A stretch of DNA of 64,000 nucleotides from Dendrophyllia cribrosa (lineage: Eukaryota; Cnidaria; Anthozoa; Scleractinia; Dendrophylliidae). The position numbers and the translations under genes are program-made. Below the pieces are notes generated by a model, which searched no databases, had not been told where the DNA came from, and was given only the letters and a program-made list of their open reading frames with translations. Within the stretch, counting starts at the first letter, position 1. The number at the start of each line of letters is the position of its first letter. The stretch is taken from assembly GCA_024195265.1 (NCBI GenBank), contig JAJLRJ010000016.1, forward strand, positions 124,001 to 188,000, in the 5' to 3' direction. This document shows, in pieces, positions 19,999 to 28,615 of this stretch.

Positions 19999-21888
19999 AT
20001 GAAAAATTTATTTTCACAAGAAAAAGGAAAGATTAAACATTTATTCTTTTCTCCAAAAAAATGGGGTTACCCCAAATTTTACATGGCTTTTTGGCTAACA
20101 ATTCTTACTTTCGCTTGTGATAACGAAAATACCTTAGAATTAAGTCCAGATAAGAAGGCACCTAATCTCACTTTCACAAAACTCGTTACCAATAAAAGCT
20201 CGTTGACGACTGCTGGACTTTTACAACAGGTCAAGGGTGAGAAAGCAAACTATACCTTGAAAAGTATTACACTTTCCGATAGTAATTTTGGAACTGTTGA
20301 GGGTACAAAACCTAATTTTACTTTGAAGTTGAAAAAGGCAGGAACTTTTAAGATAAATATTGTTTTGGAGAGAAGGGGCTACGAAGATGCAATTATTTCA
20401 GATGCAGAAATAGAGTACACTACTGTAAAATTTATTTTTGACAAGCTTGTTACTAGTAAAAGTTTGCTAACGGCTACTGAACTTTTACAACAGATCAGAG
20501 GTGCAAAAACAGGCTATACCCTAAAAAGCGTTACACTTTCCGATAGTAGTTTTGGAACTGTTGAGGGTACAAAGCCCAATTTTACTTTAAGGATAGCGAA
20601 GGCAGGAACTTTTAAGATAAATATTGTTTTAGAAAAAAATGGCTATGAGGATGTAACGATCACAGATGCAGAAATAGAGTACACTACTGTAAAATTTATT
20701 TTTGACAAGCTTGTTACTAGTAAAAGTTTGCTAACGGCTACTGAACTTTTACAACAGATCAGAGGTGCAAAAACAGGCTATACCCTAAAAAGCGTTACAC
20801 TTTCCGATAGTAGTTTTGGAACTGTTGAGGGTACAAGACCTAATTTTACTTTAAGGATAACGAAGGCAGGAAGTTTTACAGCCACTTTGGTTTTAGAAAA
20901 GTTAGGAGTTTCGGATGAAACTATTACAAATGCAGGGTTTGAAATACAAAAACCTACGTTTACTTTTAATAAGTTGACAAGAACTATCAGCCAAGGAGAT
21001 AGAATCACTACCGACCAGATTTTAGCACAAATACCCAATGTTATAGGCTATACTTTAAAAAGTTTTGTATTTTCTGATGTATTTCATGGAACTTTAACAG
21101 GTACAAAACCTAATATTGAAGTAACCCTTGTACAAAGTGGTACCATTACTGCTACTATTGTTTTAGAAAAGGCGGGTTATTTGGATGTAACCATTACAGA
21201 TGCAACGTTTGAAAAAGAAACAATATTTATATTTGATGGAACTACCAAAACCATTACGGGGATAGAACCTAGTTATAAAACTTTGTTTAACACTTTAACA
21301 ACGGTTATATTTCCTGATAAAATAGATGGTAAATCTGTAGATAACATAACAGGAAGTACTTCTTCTTCTTCGTTAGAAAATATTTTTGGTGGAGACCAAA
21401 GTAATCCAACAACAAATGTTAAGGTAGTTCACTTACCTAAAAACCTAAAAACTATTGGAGACAATACATTTTTTGAATGCACTGGTTTGACAACTATTAC
21501 CTTACCTGATTCTGTAACAGCTATTGGGGATTTATCTTTTGGATATTGTAGTAAATTGACGACTATTAATATACCTCCTTTGGTAACAACCATTACACAT
21601 AAATCATTTGATTGGTGTACTGGTTTGACCACTGTTACTATACCCAGCACTGTAACGCTTATTGAAGCCATGGCATTTTATAGTTGTAAGAATTTAGTCG
21701 TTAAGATGGAACAAACCGACCCTACAAAGACTACTTTAAAAAAGACTCATACATACTCTGGTGGGCGTACTTCTTCAGAAGATTACCCTTTTGCAAAAAC
21801 TACTGAACGAATATTGGTGCCTAATAGCAGTCGGGCTGCCTATCAAGGGCACCCTATTTGGAATCAATATACAATAGTAGGGTATTAA
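19999..21888 (+). CDS. Repeat lipoprotein with four LTFxKL-type repeats and BspA-type LRRs
   Basis: 629-residue paralogue of the protein at 5100-9677. A long N-terminal region leads to a lipobox TFAC (Cys40). The extended N-terminus (KIKHLFF..KKWGYPKFY) is echoed in the next gene, so the upstream start seems real, although ATG at codon 29 would give a conventional signal. Four repeats follow (about residues 52-405). The middle two share a 172-base identical stretch. Then comes the same linker as in the large protein and about five LRR_5 units (TTINIPPLVTTI, CTGLTTVTIP), ending IVGY. Probable cell-surface adhesin-like protein. The ligand is unknown. Confidence 0.82.
   Translation: MKNLFSQEKGKIKHLFFSPKKWGYPKFYMAFWLTILTFACDNENTLELSPDKKAPNLTFTKLVTNKSSLTTAGLLQQVKGEKANYTLKSITLSDSNFGTVEGTKPNFTLKLKKAGTFKINIVLERRGYEDAIISDAEIEYTTVKFIFDKLVTSKSLLTATELLQQIRGAKTGYTLKSVTLSDSSFGTVEGTKPNFTLRIAKAGTFKINIVLEKNGYEDVTITDAEIEYTTVKFIFDKLVTSKSLLTATELLQQIRGAKTGYTLKSVTLSDSSFGTVEGTRPNFTLRITKAGSFTATLVLEKLGVSDETITNAGFEIQKPTFTFNKLTRTISQGDRITTDQILAQIPNVIGYTLKSFVFSDVFHGTLTGTKPNIEVTLVQSGTITATIVLEKAGYLDVTITDATFEKETIFIFDGTTKTITGIEPSYKTLFNTLTTVIFPDKIDGKSVDNITGSTSSSSLENIFGGDQSNPTTNVKVVHLPKNLKTIGDNTFFECTGLTTITLPDSVTAIGDLSFGYCSKLTTINIPPLVTTITHKSFDWCTGLTTVTIPSTVTLIEAMAFYSCKNLVVKMEQTDPTKTTLKKTHTYSGGRTSSEDYPFAKTTERILVPNSSRAAYQGHPIWNQYTIVGY
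20401..20836. repeat. 264-bp-period direct repeat with a 172-base identical core
   Basis: Bases 20401-20572 and 20665-20836 are identical by direct reading, offset 264 bases (88 codons, one protein repeat). The surrounding units are clearly diverged, so the copy is recent. Confidence 0.88.
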
Positions 21889-21903
21889 TATTAAAATAAG
21901 TAA

Positions 21904-23394
21904 ATGATGAAAATTTTAATTCAGTTCAAGAAGAAGGAAAGGTTAAAAAGATTTATTCTTTTTTCAAAAGTTTGGTATAAGTCCAAATTTTATGTGAATT
22001 CTTTATTGATATTACTTTTGGCAATGCTATTTTTTGCGTGTGATGAAAATACAGAAGAATCAACATCTCTTACGTTAACTTTTACCAAACTTACTACAGG
22101 TAAGAGATCTATAAGTACTGAAGATATTTTAAAACAAGTACAAGGGGCCAAAGAAGGTTATACCTTAAAAAGTATTACGCTTTCCAATGATAGTTTTGGA
22201 GATGTTGAAGGTACAAAACCCAATTTTACTTTAAAAGTGAAAAAGGTAGGAACTTTTACTGCTACTATTGTTTTAGAAAAGGAGGGTTATTCTGATGTAA
22301 GTTTGAATGCTACTTTTATTGTTACTCAATATATCGTTTTTGACAAGATATTTAATAAAAGCGATAAGGATCAAGCGACATCTATCGTGCAAATCACTGA
22401 TGGTAGCTTTGTGGTTGCAGGAAAAACGTACACAGCCAGTCGGGATGATTTCTGGATTTTGAAATTAGACAGTAATGGCAATAAACTTTGGGATAAAACT
22501 TTTGGAAAAGATAGCTATGATAAAGCAGAATCTATAGTTCAAACCTCTGATGGTGGTTTTGCAGTTGCGGGATATACAAGTAACAAAATAAGTAGAGATT
22601 TATGGGTTTTAAAGTTAGATAGTAGCGGTAATAAAATTTGGGATAAAACCTTTGGAGAAGAAAGTGAAAGTGATTTTGCTAATTCTATTGTACAGACCTC
22701 TGATGGTGGTTTTGCAGTTGCGGGATATACAGGTAACAAAGGTACAAATGGAGATTTATGGGTTTTGAAGTTAGATAGTAGCGGTAATAAAATTTGGGAT
22801 AAAAATTTTGGAGGAAGCAATGCTGATGAAGCAGAATCTATAGTTCAAACTTCTGATGGCGGCTTTGCAGTTGCAGGTCATAATAAAAATAACGGAGTTA
22901 TTTTCTGGGTTTTGAAATTAGATAAGAATGGTAATAAACTTTGGGATAAGGATTTTGGTAGCGGAGGTGCTAAATCTATCATTCAAACTTCTGATGGCGG
23001 CTTTGCAGTTGTGGGAACTATAGAGGGAAAAGTAGCTAATACTGAAGATTTTAGAGTTTTAAAATTAGATAGTAAAGGTAATAAGATTTGGGACAAAACC
23101 TTTGGAGAAAAAAATAATGCTGATCTGGCAGAATCTATAGTACAGACTTCTGATGGTGGTTTTGCTTTTGTAGGATATACGTATGTTATAAAGCCTGTTG
23201 TCAAAACAGATTTAAAACTTTTTAAATTAGATAGTAATGGTAACAAGCTTTGGATGAAACCTTTAGGTAAGATGGTTCCTGGATCTATTATTCAAACTTC
23301 TGATGGTGGTTTTGCGATTGCAGGATTTAAGTACGAAGAAGGAATGGGAAATAGTATTAGGGTTTTAAAATTAGATAAAAATGGCAATCTATAA
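21904..23394 (+). CDS. Lipoprotein: one LTFxKL-type repeat plus about seven propeller-like repeats
   Basis: 496 residues. Lipobox FFAC after a long basic N-region related to that of the preceding gene. One copy of the ~80-residue repeat (about 58-145) is followed by about seven ~50-residue repeats of the pattern SIVQTSDGGFAVAGYT...DLWVLKLDSSGNKIWDKTFG. Such repeats occur in secreted Bacteroidota proteins, often predicted as beta-propellers. There is no type IX C-terminal sorting domain. The gene begins 15 bases after the previous stop, so the two lipoproteins are probably co-transcribed. It shows that the repeat module serves as an interchangeable N-terminal stalk. A near-perfect terminator-like hairpin follows. 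Confidence 0.78.
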   Translation: MMKILIQFKKKERLKRFILFSKVWYKSKFYVNSLLILLLAMLFFACDENTEESTSLTLTFTKLTTGKRSISTEDILKQVQGAKEGYTLKSITLSNDSFGDVEGTKPNFTLKVKKVGTFTATIVLEKEGYSDVSLNATFIVTQYIVFDKIFNKSDKDQATSIVQITDGSFVVAGKTYTASRDDFWILKLDSNGNKLWDKTFGKDSYDKAESIVQTSDGGFAVAGYTSNKISRDLWVLKLDSSGNKIWDKTFGEESESDFANSIVQTSDGGFAVAGYTGNKGTNGDLWVLKLDSSGNKIWDKNFGGSNADEAESIVQTSDGGFAVAGHNKNNGVIFWVLKLDKNGNKLWDKDFGSGGAKSIIQTSDGGFAVVGTIEGKVANTEDFRVLKLDSKGNKIWDKTFGEKNNADLAESIVQTSDGGFAFVGYTYVIKPVVKTDLKLFKLDSNGNKLWMKPLGKMVPGSIIQTSDGGFAIAGFKYEEGMGNSIRVLKLDKNGNL

Positions 23395-23432
23395 ATATAT
23401 TGAAGAGAACAGTATCTTCTAAAGAATAAATT

Positions 23433-23459
23433 AAATAGGGGGAATATTTTCCCTTATTT
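23433..23459. terminator. Bidirectional hairpin between convergent genes
   Basis: AAATAGGG (23433-23440) pairs with CCCTTATTT (23451-23459) with one bulge, extended inward by GU and AU pairs, and is flanked by A-rich and T-rich tails. It lies between the convergent genes ending at 23394 and 23482. Confidence 0.5.
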
Positions 23460-23481
23460 TATTTAAAAAGAAGTAAAAAAT

Positions 23482-24486
23482 TTAGAAAAATATATATTTA
23501 TAAACTATTCCATAATTACTTACCCCAATAGCAATATTAGTTCCTTTAAAAAATACAAGGGCATTTAAATTGGTATTGTCTATTTTTTGCCAATTTTTAC
23601 CATTATCATAAGAAATATCTACACCTGTTGTGCCTACTGCAATGAAAATATTTTCCTTAAAATACGTTACACAAGATTTATAACCAGAGGGTGGAGTAGT
23701 AGGTAGTTTCCACGTTTTACCCCCATCATTAGAATAAATGGCGCAATGTGTAGGATCATTAGGTTTTAAGTAACTTCCACCAACGGCCACGCCTGTTGTA
23801 GCATTTTTAAACTTAATAGAATAAATACCTCTTGCTTTGCCCGCTGACATAGGTGTCTCAAAGGCTTTAAAATAATTACTCTCACCAGTAGTTCTATAAA
23901 CCCTAATTTTTTTCTCACCTGCTAAACCTATCCAATAAATATTACTTTTTTCATCGTAGTCTATACAAGTATTACTCGCGGCAAAACAACTTTCTCCCCC
24001 TATGTTTTTAGGAATATGACAAGAGTCCAATCTACTCCAAACCCCATTTGTTTTTTTGAGTATATCCAGAGTATTTCCTTGTGGATCACCCACAGCAATA
24101 TCTTTTTTCATAGAATCAAAAAATACAGTTTTCGTACTATCTACAAAAATTTCTTGCCAATTTTTACCTTCATCAAAAGTTTCTAACATTATTGCTGGGG
24201 AGCCTGCACTCAAAAGTATAGCATTGTTTTTATCCTTTGCCCAAGAACTTCTAAAATCCAAAGTATTATACTTTTTGATAGAATCTACTTTCCAAGTTTC
24301 TCCCAAATCTGTGGAACGCAAAAAACAACCTTTGCTACCACCTATCCAAAGAGTATTATCTTTTGCTAAACAAACCCCTCTAAAACTATTTTTAATACCT
24401 AGATATATTTTTTCTTTTTTGAATTGATATTCCTTTTTACAACAAATTGTAATAAAAGTAAGAAGTAGAATGGTTGTTTTCTTCAT
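23482..24486 (-). CDS. Ycf48/BNR-like beta-propeller lipoprotein
   Basis: 334 residues with a short signal peptide and lipobox-like ITICC. Repeated blades resemble Ycf48/sialidase-BNR units (LRSTDLGETW, ETFDEGKNWQEI, YSNDGGKTWKLP, ISYDNGKNWQKI), so a propeller fold is likely. Homologues in Bacteroidota are often misnamed oxidoreductases or photosystem assembly factors. The true role is unknown, with no enzymatic motif visible. It lies 34 bases downstream of hsdR on the same strand and may be read from the defence operon. Confidence 0.7.
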   Translation of the reverse strand: MKKTTILLLTFITICCKKEYQFKKEKIYLGIKNSFRGVCLAKDNTLWIGGSKGCFLRSTDLGETWKVDSIKKYNTLDFRSSWAKDKNNAILLSAGSPAIMLETFDEGKNWQEIFVDSTKTVFFDSMKKDIAVGDPQGNTLDILKKTNGVWSRLDSCHIPKNIGGESCFAASNTCIDYDEKSNIYWIGLAGEKKIRVYRTTGESNYFKAFETPMSAGKARGIYSIKFKNATTGVAVGGSYLKPNDPTHCAIYSNDGGKTWKLPTTPPSGYKSCVTYFKENIFIAVGTTGVDISYDNGKNWQKIDNTNLNALVFFKGTNIAIGVSNYGIVYKYIFF

Positions 24487-24520
24487 TTTTAATGAAGTTA
24501 GTTTTTTTTATGCTATAAAA

Positions 24521-26953
24521 TTAGTAAGCATACAAATATTTTTGTATTTTTATAAAATTATATTGAATGGTTCCTGTTTCCCCTAATTGTGATTTAGCAT
24601 CTGGAGTAGTTTTATATTTTAATTTTAATAAAGAGTATAGTTCTTTTAGATTTAAAACTTTTTCTCCTTCATCTATATATTGTTTAAATACAAAATTTAA
24701 AAAATTTTGTGTTTCTTTATTATACTTTGCAAGTTTTAATTTTGCTTGTTTTGTTCTTTCTTCTCTTGAAATCATGTTTTTTTCATATGCAACATAACAT
24801 AAAACATCAAATAAATCGCTATGTTCACCATTTACAAGCTTTTGTAAATTTTTTAAATTTTCCTGAGTATAACCATCATCATATAATTTTTGTAAAAAAT
24901 CTTCTCGAGTTTTAGGGTGCTTCCATATTTTTCTTAAGTCTCCTTCACTTTTGAAAAAATTAGGTAGTTCATCAAACAATTGTTTTATAAATTCTTCTGC
25001 AGAGATAATACGACCTGCTGAGTCAAAAAAAATAGTTTCTATCATAGAATCTATTTTTCTATAGTTCTCGTTAGAAAGTTCTATTTTTATCATTATTTTT
25101 GTTTTTTCACAGGTACAAGGGGAATGATTACATTGTGAACATGTACATATACAAGGGGTTTTATTACACTTTAAACATTTATTTATTTCATTACTGTAAA
25201 CAGTGTCATCTGTATTACTCTCTATAATTTCGAGAGGCTCACCGTCCCACTCGGGGTCCTTAAAATTTTTGTATGCCTTGACAAAATCATAGATCGTAAA
25301 ATAATCTTTGCCATCAAGTAGCCTAGTGCCTCTACCAATAATCTGTTTAAATTCAATTATAGACTTTACTGGACGCAGTAACACAATATTGCGAACTTCG
25401 GGGGCATCAACACCTGTACTTAACTTATGAGAAGTAGTTAAAATAGTAGGAATTGTTTTTTCATTGTCTTTAAAATTGTTTAAGTGTGTTTCTCCAAGTT
25501 TTCCGTCATTAGCCGTTACCCTTTGGCAGTAATTAGAATTTTTATTTTGTGAATATTGATTGATTAAATCCCTTATCAAAAGAGCGTGATCTTGATTTTT
25601 ACAAAATACTAAAGTTTTATGATTGGGGTTAATTAGGTTTAAAAAATGTTCAACTCTAAACTTTTCTCGTTTTTTCATTTGTAAATTGGTGTTAAAATCT
25701 TTCTCTTCAAATTTTTCACCTTGTTCAATTTCTCCTTGTAAGACTTTATTATCTGAGGTATGTTCATATTCATCAATGGTAGAATGTATCTTCGTTACTC
25801 TAAAAGGGGTTAAAAAACCATCATTGATACCATCTTTTAAAGCGTAGGTATAAACAGGCTTCCCAAAATATTTATAAGTATCTACATTGTCTTTTCGTTT
25901 AGGAGTAGCCGTTAAGCCCAGCTGTACAGCACATTCAAAATATTCTAAAATTTGTCGCCAAGTGCTTTCATCATTAGCACCTCCTCTGTGACATTCATCT
26001 ATAATGATAAAATCAAAAAAATCTTGTGGATACTCACCAAAATTATATTTTTCTTCTTTTGTATTTTCTAAATCAGAATTTTCATTTTCTTCAACAGCAC
26101 TGCTCATAAAAGTTTGAAATATAGTAAAAAAGATACTCCCATGCGTAGGGACTTGCTTCTTTTTACGAATTTCATTAGAATAGATTCTAATCAGTGCTTC
26201 TTCTTCAAAAGAGTTAAAATTATTAAAGGCATTAAGGGATTGATTGGCAAGTATATTTCTATCTGTTAAAAATAAAACTCTAGGTATTCTTTCATAATAG
26301 TCTGTTGTATTTACCGTCAAATTCCATCTTGCTTGAAACAACTTCCAAACAATTTGAAAAGCAATAGCCGTTTTTCCCGTTCCAGTGGCTAAAGTCAATA
26401 ATATACGTTTTTGTTTTCTGCTAATGGCTTCTAAAACTTTTTGGATAGCTAGTTCTTGATAATACCTTAGTTGCCATTGTCCCCTCTTACTCTCAAAAGG
26501 GACTTGAAAAAATTTATCTTGCCAATATGCAATATTTTGGCTTTCAGGTGTAGAGTTTTCTTGAGGAGGAAACGACATTTGCCAAAGCTCATCAGGACTT
26601 GGGAAGCACTCTATATCGTCTTGTGCATTTTGCTGCATATCTACTTGGTAAATCTGCTTGCCATTGGTGGCATAAGCAAAACGAATATCTAATTTTTGGG
26701 CATAATTTTTAGCTTGAGTAAGTCCTTCTGTGTGGTATTTATCTCTTGCTTTCGCCTCTATGACTGCCAAATGTCTATTTTTATATGTTAAAACATAATC
26801 AGCTCTTAAAGGGTTTTTTCGTCTGCCTTGCCCTATCAATCGCCCTTGTGAGATAGGATACTCTGGATGAATACGGCTACCCGCAACTACTCCCCAACCT
26901 GCTTTTTCAAGAGCGGGGTCTATAAGGTTGTGTCTGGTTTGGGATTCATTCAT
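24521..26953 (-). CDS. hsdR: Type I restriction endonuclease subunit R (HsdR, EcoEI type)
   Basis: Motor and nuclease subunit that translocates and cuts unmodified DNA. 810 residues: N-terminal PD-(D/E)XK nuclease (ADYVL then VIEAKA, about residues 50-85), SF2 helicase motifs LATGTGKT, DECHRGG, TATPKRKD and GRGTRL, and an EcoEI-type C-terminal domain. Unusual is a cysteine cluster at about residues 591-616 (CLKC, CICTCSQC, CTC), probably zinc-binding. The N-terminus (MNESQTRHNLIDPAL) is duplicated twice upstream in remnant form at 28289 and 28596. It is the last restriction gene of the operon, separated from hsdM/hsdS by about 4.6 kb of inserted modules. The frame is intact. Confidence 0.94.
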   Translation of the reverse strand: MNESQTRHNLIDPALEKAGWGVVAGSRIHPEYPISQGRLIGQGRRKNPLRADYVLTYKNRHLAVIEAKARDKYHTEGLTQAKNYAQKLDIRFAYATNGKQIYQVDMQQNAQDDIECFPSPDELWQMSFPPQENSTPESQNIAYWQDKFFQVPFESKRGQWQLRYYQELAIQKVLEAISRKQKRILLTLATGTGKTAIAFQIVWKLFQARWNLTVNTTDYYERIPRVLFLTDRNILANQSLNAFNNFNSFEEEALIRIYSNEIRKKKQVPTHGSIFFTIFQTFMSSAVEENENSDLENTKEEKYNFGEYPQDFFDFIIIDECHRGGANDESTWRQILEYFECAVQLGLTATPKRKDNVDTYKYFGKPVYTYALKDGINDGFLTPFRVTKIHSTIDEYEHTSDNKVLQGEIEQGEKFEEKDFNTNLQMKKREKFRVEHFLNLINPNHKTLVFCKNQDHALLIRDLINQYSQNKNSNYCQRVTANDGKLGETHLNNFKDNEKTIPTILTTSHKLSTGVDAPEVRNIVLLRPVKSIIEFKQIIGRGTRLLDGKDYFTIYDFVKAYKNFKDPEWDGEPLEIIESNTDDTVYSNEINKCLKCNKTPCICTCSQCNHSPCTCEKTKIMIKIELSNENYRKIDSMIETIFFDSAGRIISAEEFIKQLFDELPNFFKSEGDLRKIWKHPKTREDFLQKLYDDGYTQENLKNLQKLVNGEHSDLFDVLCYVAYEKNMISREERTKQAKLKLAKYNKETQNFLNFVFKQYIDEGEKVLNLKELYSLLKLKYKTTPDAKSQLGETGTIQYNFIKIQKYLYAY
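26936..26953 (-). repeat. hsdR-start repeat, copy 1 (functional start)
   Basis: Eighteen bases encoding MNESQT; nearly the same sequence recurs at 28272-28289 (one mismatch) and, more diverged, at 28580-28596. The repeats bracket the PIN-domain pair. Confidence 0.75.
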
Positions 26954-26969
26954 TTTTTAGTTTTAATTT

Positions 26970-27467
26970 TTAAAATAGTGTTAGTGTTCTGAAAGCCTCA
27001 GTATGAGGGATCTTGATATCTATAATTTTAAAGTATAGTTCAAATTTTTTTTTAAGTGTTTCAAAATTCTTTTTTAAACCACCATCAGAAGTTACAAAAT
27101 ATTTAATATTTTTATCTAAATCGGCTTGGGAAAGTAATTTTGAATCGTTGGGAATAATTGCCCTTGGTGAAATTTTTTGTTTAGGTTTAGCCATTATATT
27201 TTTTTTAAAAAGAAATTTAACAAACTCACCTGTTCTTTTTGCGTGATCAAAATTGAACGGAATAATTTTAATATTTTTTAAGGGTAAATCGGATAAATTC
27301 CCTTGTACACAATATTCTGCAATGTTAATTGTAGAGACCTTTAAAACAATTTTATTTTCAAGAAAATATTTAAAATAATTTTTTGTATTCTTCGTATACA
27401 AATTATCTTCATCATTTAAAAGATGAATAAGAAAATTAGTATCTAATAACGCAGCACTACGATTCAT
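26970..27467 (-). CDS. PIN-domain protein (VapC-like ribonuclease fold)
   Basis: 165 residues. The N-terminal ALLDTNFLI (Asp9), AEYC (Glu51), and later acidic positions in NDSKLLSQAD and FVTSD fit the PIN active-site pattern, which in family members binds metal and cleaves RNA. It overlaps the preceding gene (27457-28236) by 11 bases, an arrangement typical of toxin-antitoxin pairs, with the larger partner first. It lies between hsdR and the ABC-3C genes. Whether it acts as a toxin or as an abortive-defence effector is unknown. Confidence 0.7.
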   Translation of the reverse strand: MNRSAALLDTNFLIHLLNDEDNLYTKNTKNYFKYFLENKIVLKVSTINIAEYCVQGNLSDLPLKNIKIIPFNFDHAKRTGEFVKFLFKKNIMAKPKQKISPRAIIPNDSKLLSQADLDKNIKYFVTSDGGLKKNFETLKKKFELYFKIIDIKIPHTEAFRTLTLF

Positions 27468-28236
27468 ATCCTCCTCTTAAATTTGATAGCCAATCATCTA
27501 CATTAATTCCTTTCCAATTTTTCTTTGCTTTTGATATAAGTTGATTCAAATAATCATTGTCAAATTGGGGATCGTATTCAATTAACTGAATTAATTTTAG
27601 ATACTTGGTATCTATTTCTCCTGTCTTAATATTTTGTTTACCGCTGACTCTAGTACCACATTTTTTATACAGTAAATTTTGTTTTTGTTTCTCTAAAAAA
27701 TCTTTTCCTGTATCAATTATAATCGTACCATATTCAGAGGTATCTAAGTGAATATTTCCTTTTGTTTTACCCCCTGCATTAGTTAGAATACCATAAAAAT
27801 AAAATTCTGCATCAACCCAAAAATGTTTGGGGATAAAATATTTGGTTTGTGGTGTAATTTCTAAAACGTAATCTTCTTTTAAAGAAGTTTTGATTTGAAA
27901 AAAATAGTTTTTTTGAATGGAGGAATTTTGAATACTTTCAAATGCCCTTGCCGTTTTAATATTTAAAAAATCTATGGTATTATTTTCTTGAACTTGTAAT
28001 AAAACCGCATTAAAACTAATTACTGTTTGCATGAAGGTTTTAAAAATATGCCTTACAGAGCCTTCTTTAAGATCGTAAGAAATTAAAGGTCTGTCTTTTT
28101 TGTGATTAGGGTATAGCAATTTTTCTACATTTTGTAATAAACTTGCAATATGCTTAATATCGTAATTATCACGATTTAGTGTTTGGTTTCCCGATTTTCC
28201 AACTACTTTAATCTCTATTTCTCCGATTTTATCCAT
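27457..28236 (-). CDS. Unrecognised partner of the PIN protein
   Basis: 259 residues with no motif I can name. It is predicted soluble and mixed alpha/beta, and ends in a short motif WLSNLRGGYES, reminiscent of C-terminal tails that neutralising partners insert into PIN proteins. It overlaps the PIN gene by 11 bases, which implies translational coupling. Its size is large for a typical VapB and it shows no obvious DNA-binding domain. It may be an antitoxin, a sensor, or part of a PIN-based defence pair. Its start is 15 bases downstream of a truncated copy of the hsdR start. Confidence 0.5.
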   Translation of the reverse strand: MDKIGEIEIKVVGKSGNQTLNRDNYDIKHIASLLQNVEKLLYPNHKKDRPLISYDLKEGSVRHIFKTFMQTVISFNAVLLQVQENNTIDFLNIKTARAFESIQNSSIQKNYFFQIKTSLKEDYVLEITPQTKYFIPKHFWVDAEFYFYGILTNAGGKTKGNIHLDTSEYGTIIIDTGKDFLEKQKQNLLYKKCGTRVSGKQNIKTGEIDTKYLKLIQLIEYDPQFDNDYLNQLISKAKKNWKGINVDDWLSNLRGGYES

Positions 28237-28250
28237 TGCTACAAAGGTAA

Positions 28251-28289
28251 CTATTTTTTATAATCATGTATGGTTTGGGATTCGTTCAT
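28251..28289 (-). pseudogene. Twelve-codon stub of an hsdR start
   Basis: Encodes MNESQTIHDYKK and a stop. The first six codons match the real hsdR start (26953), after which the similarity ends. Its ATG overlaps the stop of the small frame before it (ATGA). Read as a scar left when the PIN pair was inserted at, or recombined with, the hsdR start. Confidence 0.6.
28272..28289 (-). repeat. hsdR-start repeat, copy 2
   Basis: Matches 26936-26953 with a single mismatch. Confidence 0.75.
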
Positions 28290-28390
28290 GGGTTTTTTCT
28301 AATTGTAATGGCTTCTTCAATAATATTTTCTAAGTTTTCTTTAATCCAATTATAGACACTTGTACTTTTTATAATTATTTCCTCACTCAT
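28286..28390 (-). CDS. Small 34-codon frame coupled by ATGA overlaps at both ends
   Basis: Starts MSEEIIIKSTSV at 28390, overlapping the preceding stop by 4 bases, and stops at 28286, overlapping the next ATG by 4 bases. No homology recognised. It may be a truncated remnant of a once longer gene, kept open by chance. Confidence 0.35.
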   Translation of the reverse strand: MSEEIIIKSTSVYNWIKENLENIIEEAITIRKNP

Positions 28391-28596
28391 ACCAATTCTC
28401 CTTTAAATGCCTTATCTAAAAATACAGAATTTTCATATACAAATTCTGGACTCATATCGTAATTGCAAGGGGTAAGACTTCCATCTAATTGCCCCATTGT
28501 ACCGATACCCTCCCAGTAAATCTCTCCTAAATTGCCAATCTTTGCTTTTTTAAGAGCTGGGTCTATAAGGTCGTATTTAGTTTGGGCTTCGTTCAT
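28387..28596 (-). pseudogene. Chimeric remnant: hsdR N-terminus joined to hsdS C-terminus
   Basis: Begins MNEAQTKYDLIDPALKKA, a diverged copy of the hsdR start, and ends VFLDKAFKGELV, almost the exact C-terminus of the HsdS protein at 31586 (VFLDKAFKGEL). About 40 residues of unassigned sequence lie between. The 69-residue frame is too short to function in restriction. It probably marks a recombination between two type I loci, or a deletion of an earlier hsdR/hsdS copy. It starts 20 bases after the ABC ATPase gene. Confidence 0.6.
28580..28596 (-). repeat. hsdR-start repeat, copy 3 (diverged)
   Basis: Related to copies 1 and 2. The similarity to copy 1 extends over about 44 bases (26911-26953 against 28554-28596), i.e. 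the first 14 codons of hsdR. Confidence 0.7.
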
Positions 28597-28615
28597 TGTT
28601 TTCTTTCTCGATAAC

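Noticed and set aside
26140..26160. GTAGGGACTTG in hsdR as another palindromic-element copy
   Set aside because: Only the first eight bases match, and there is no inverted arm.
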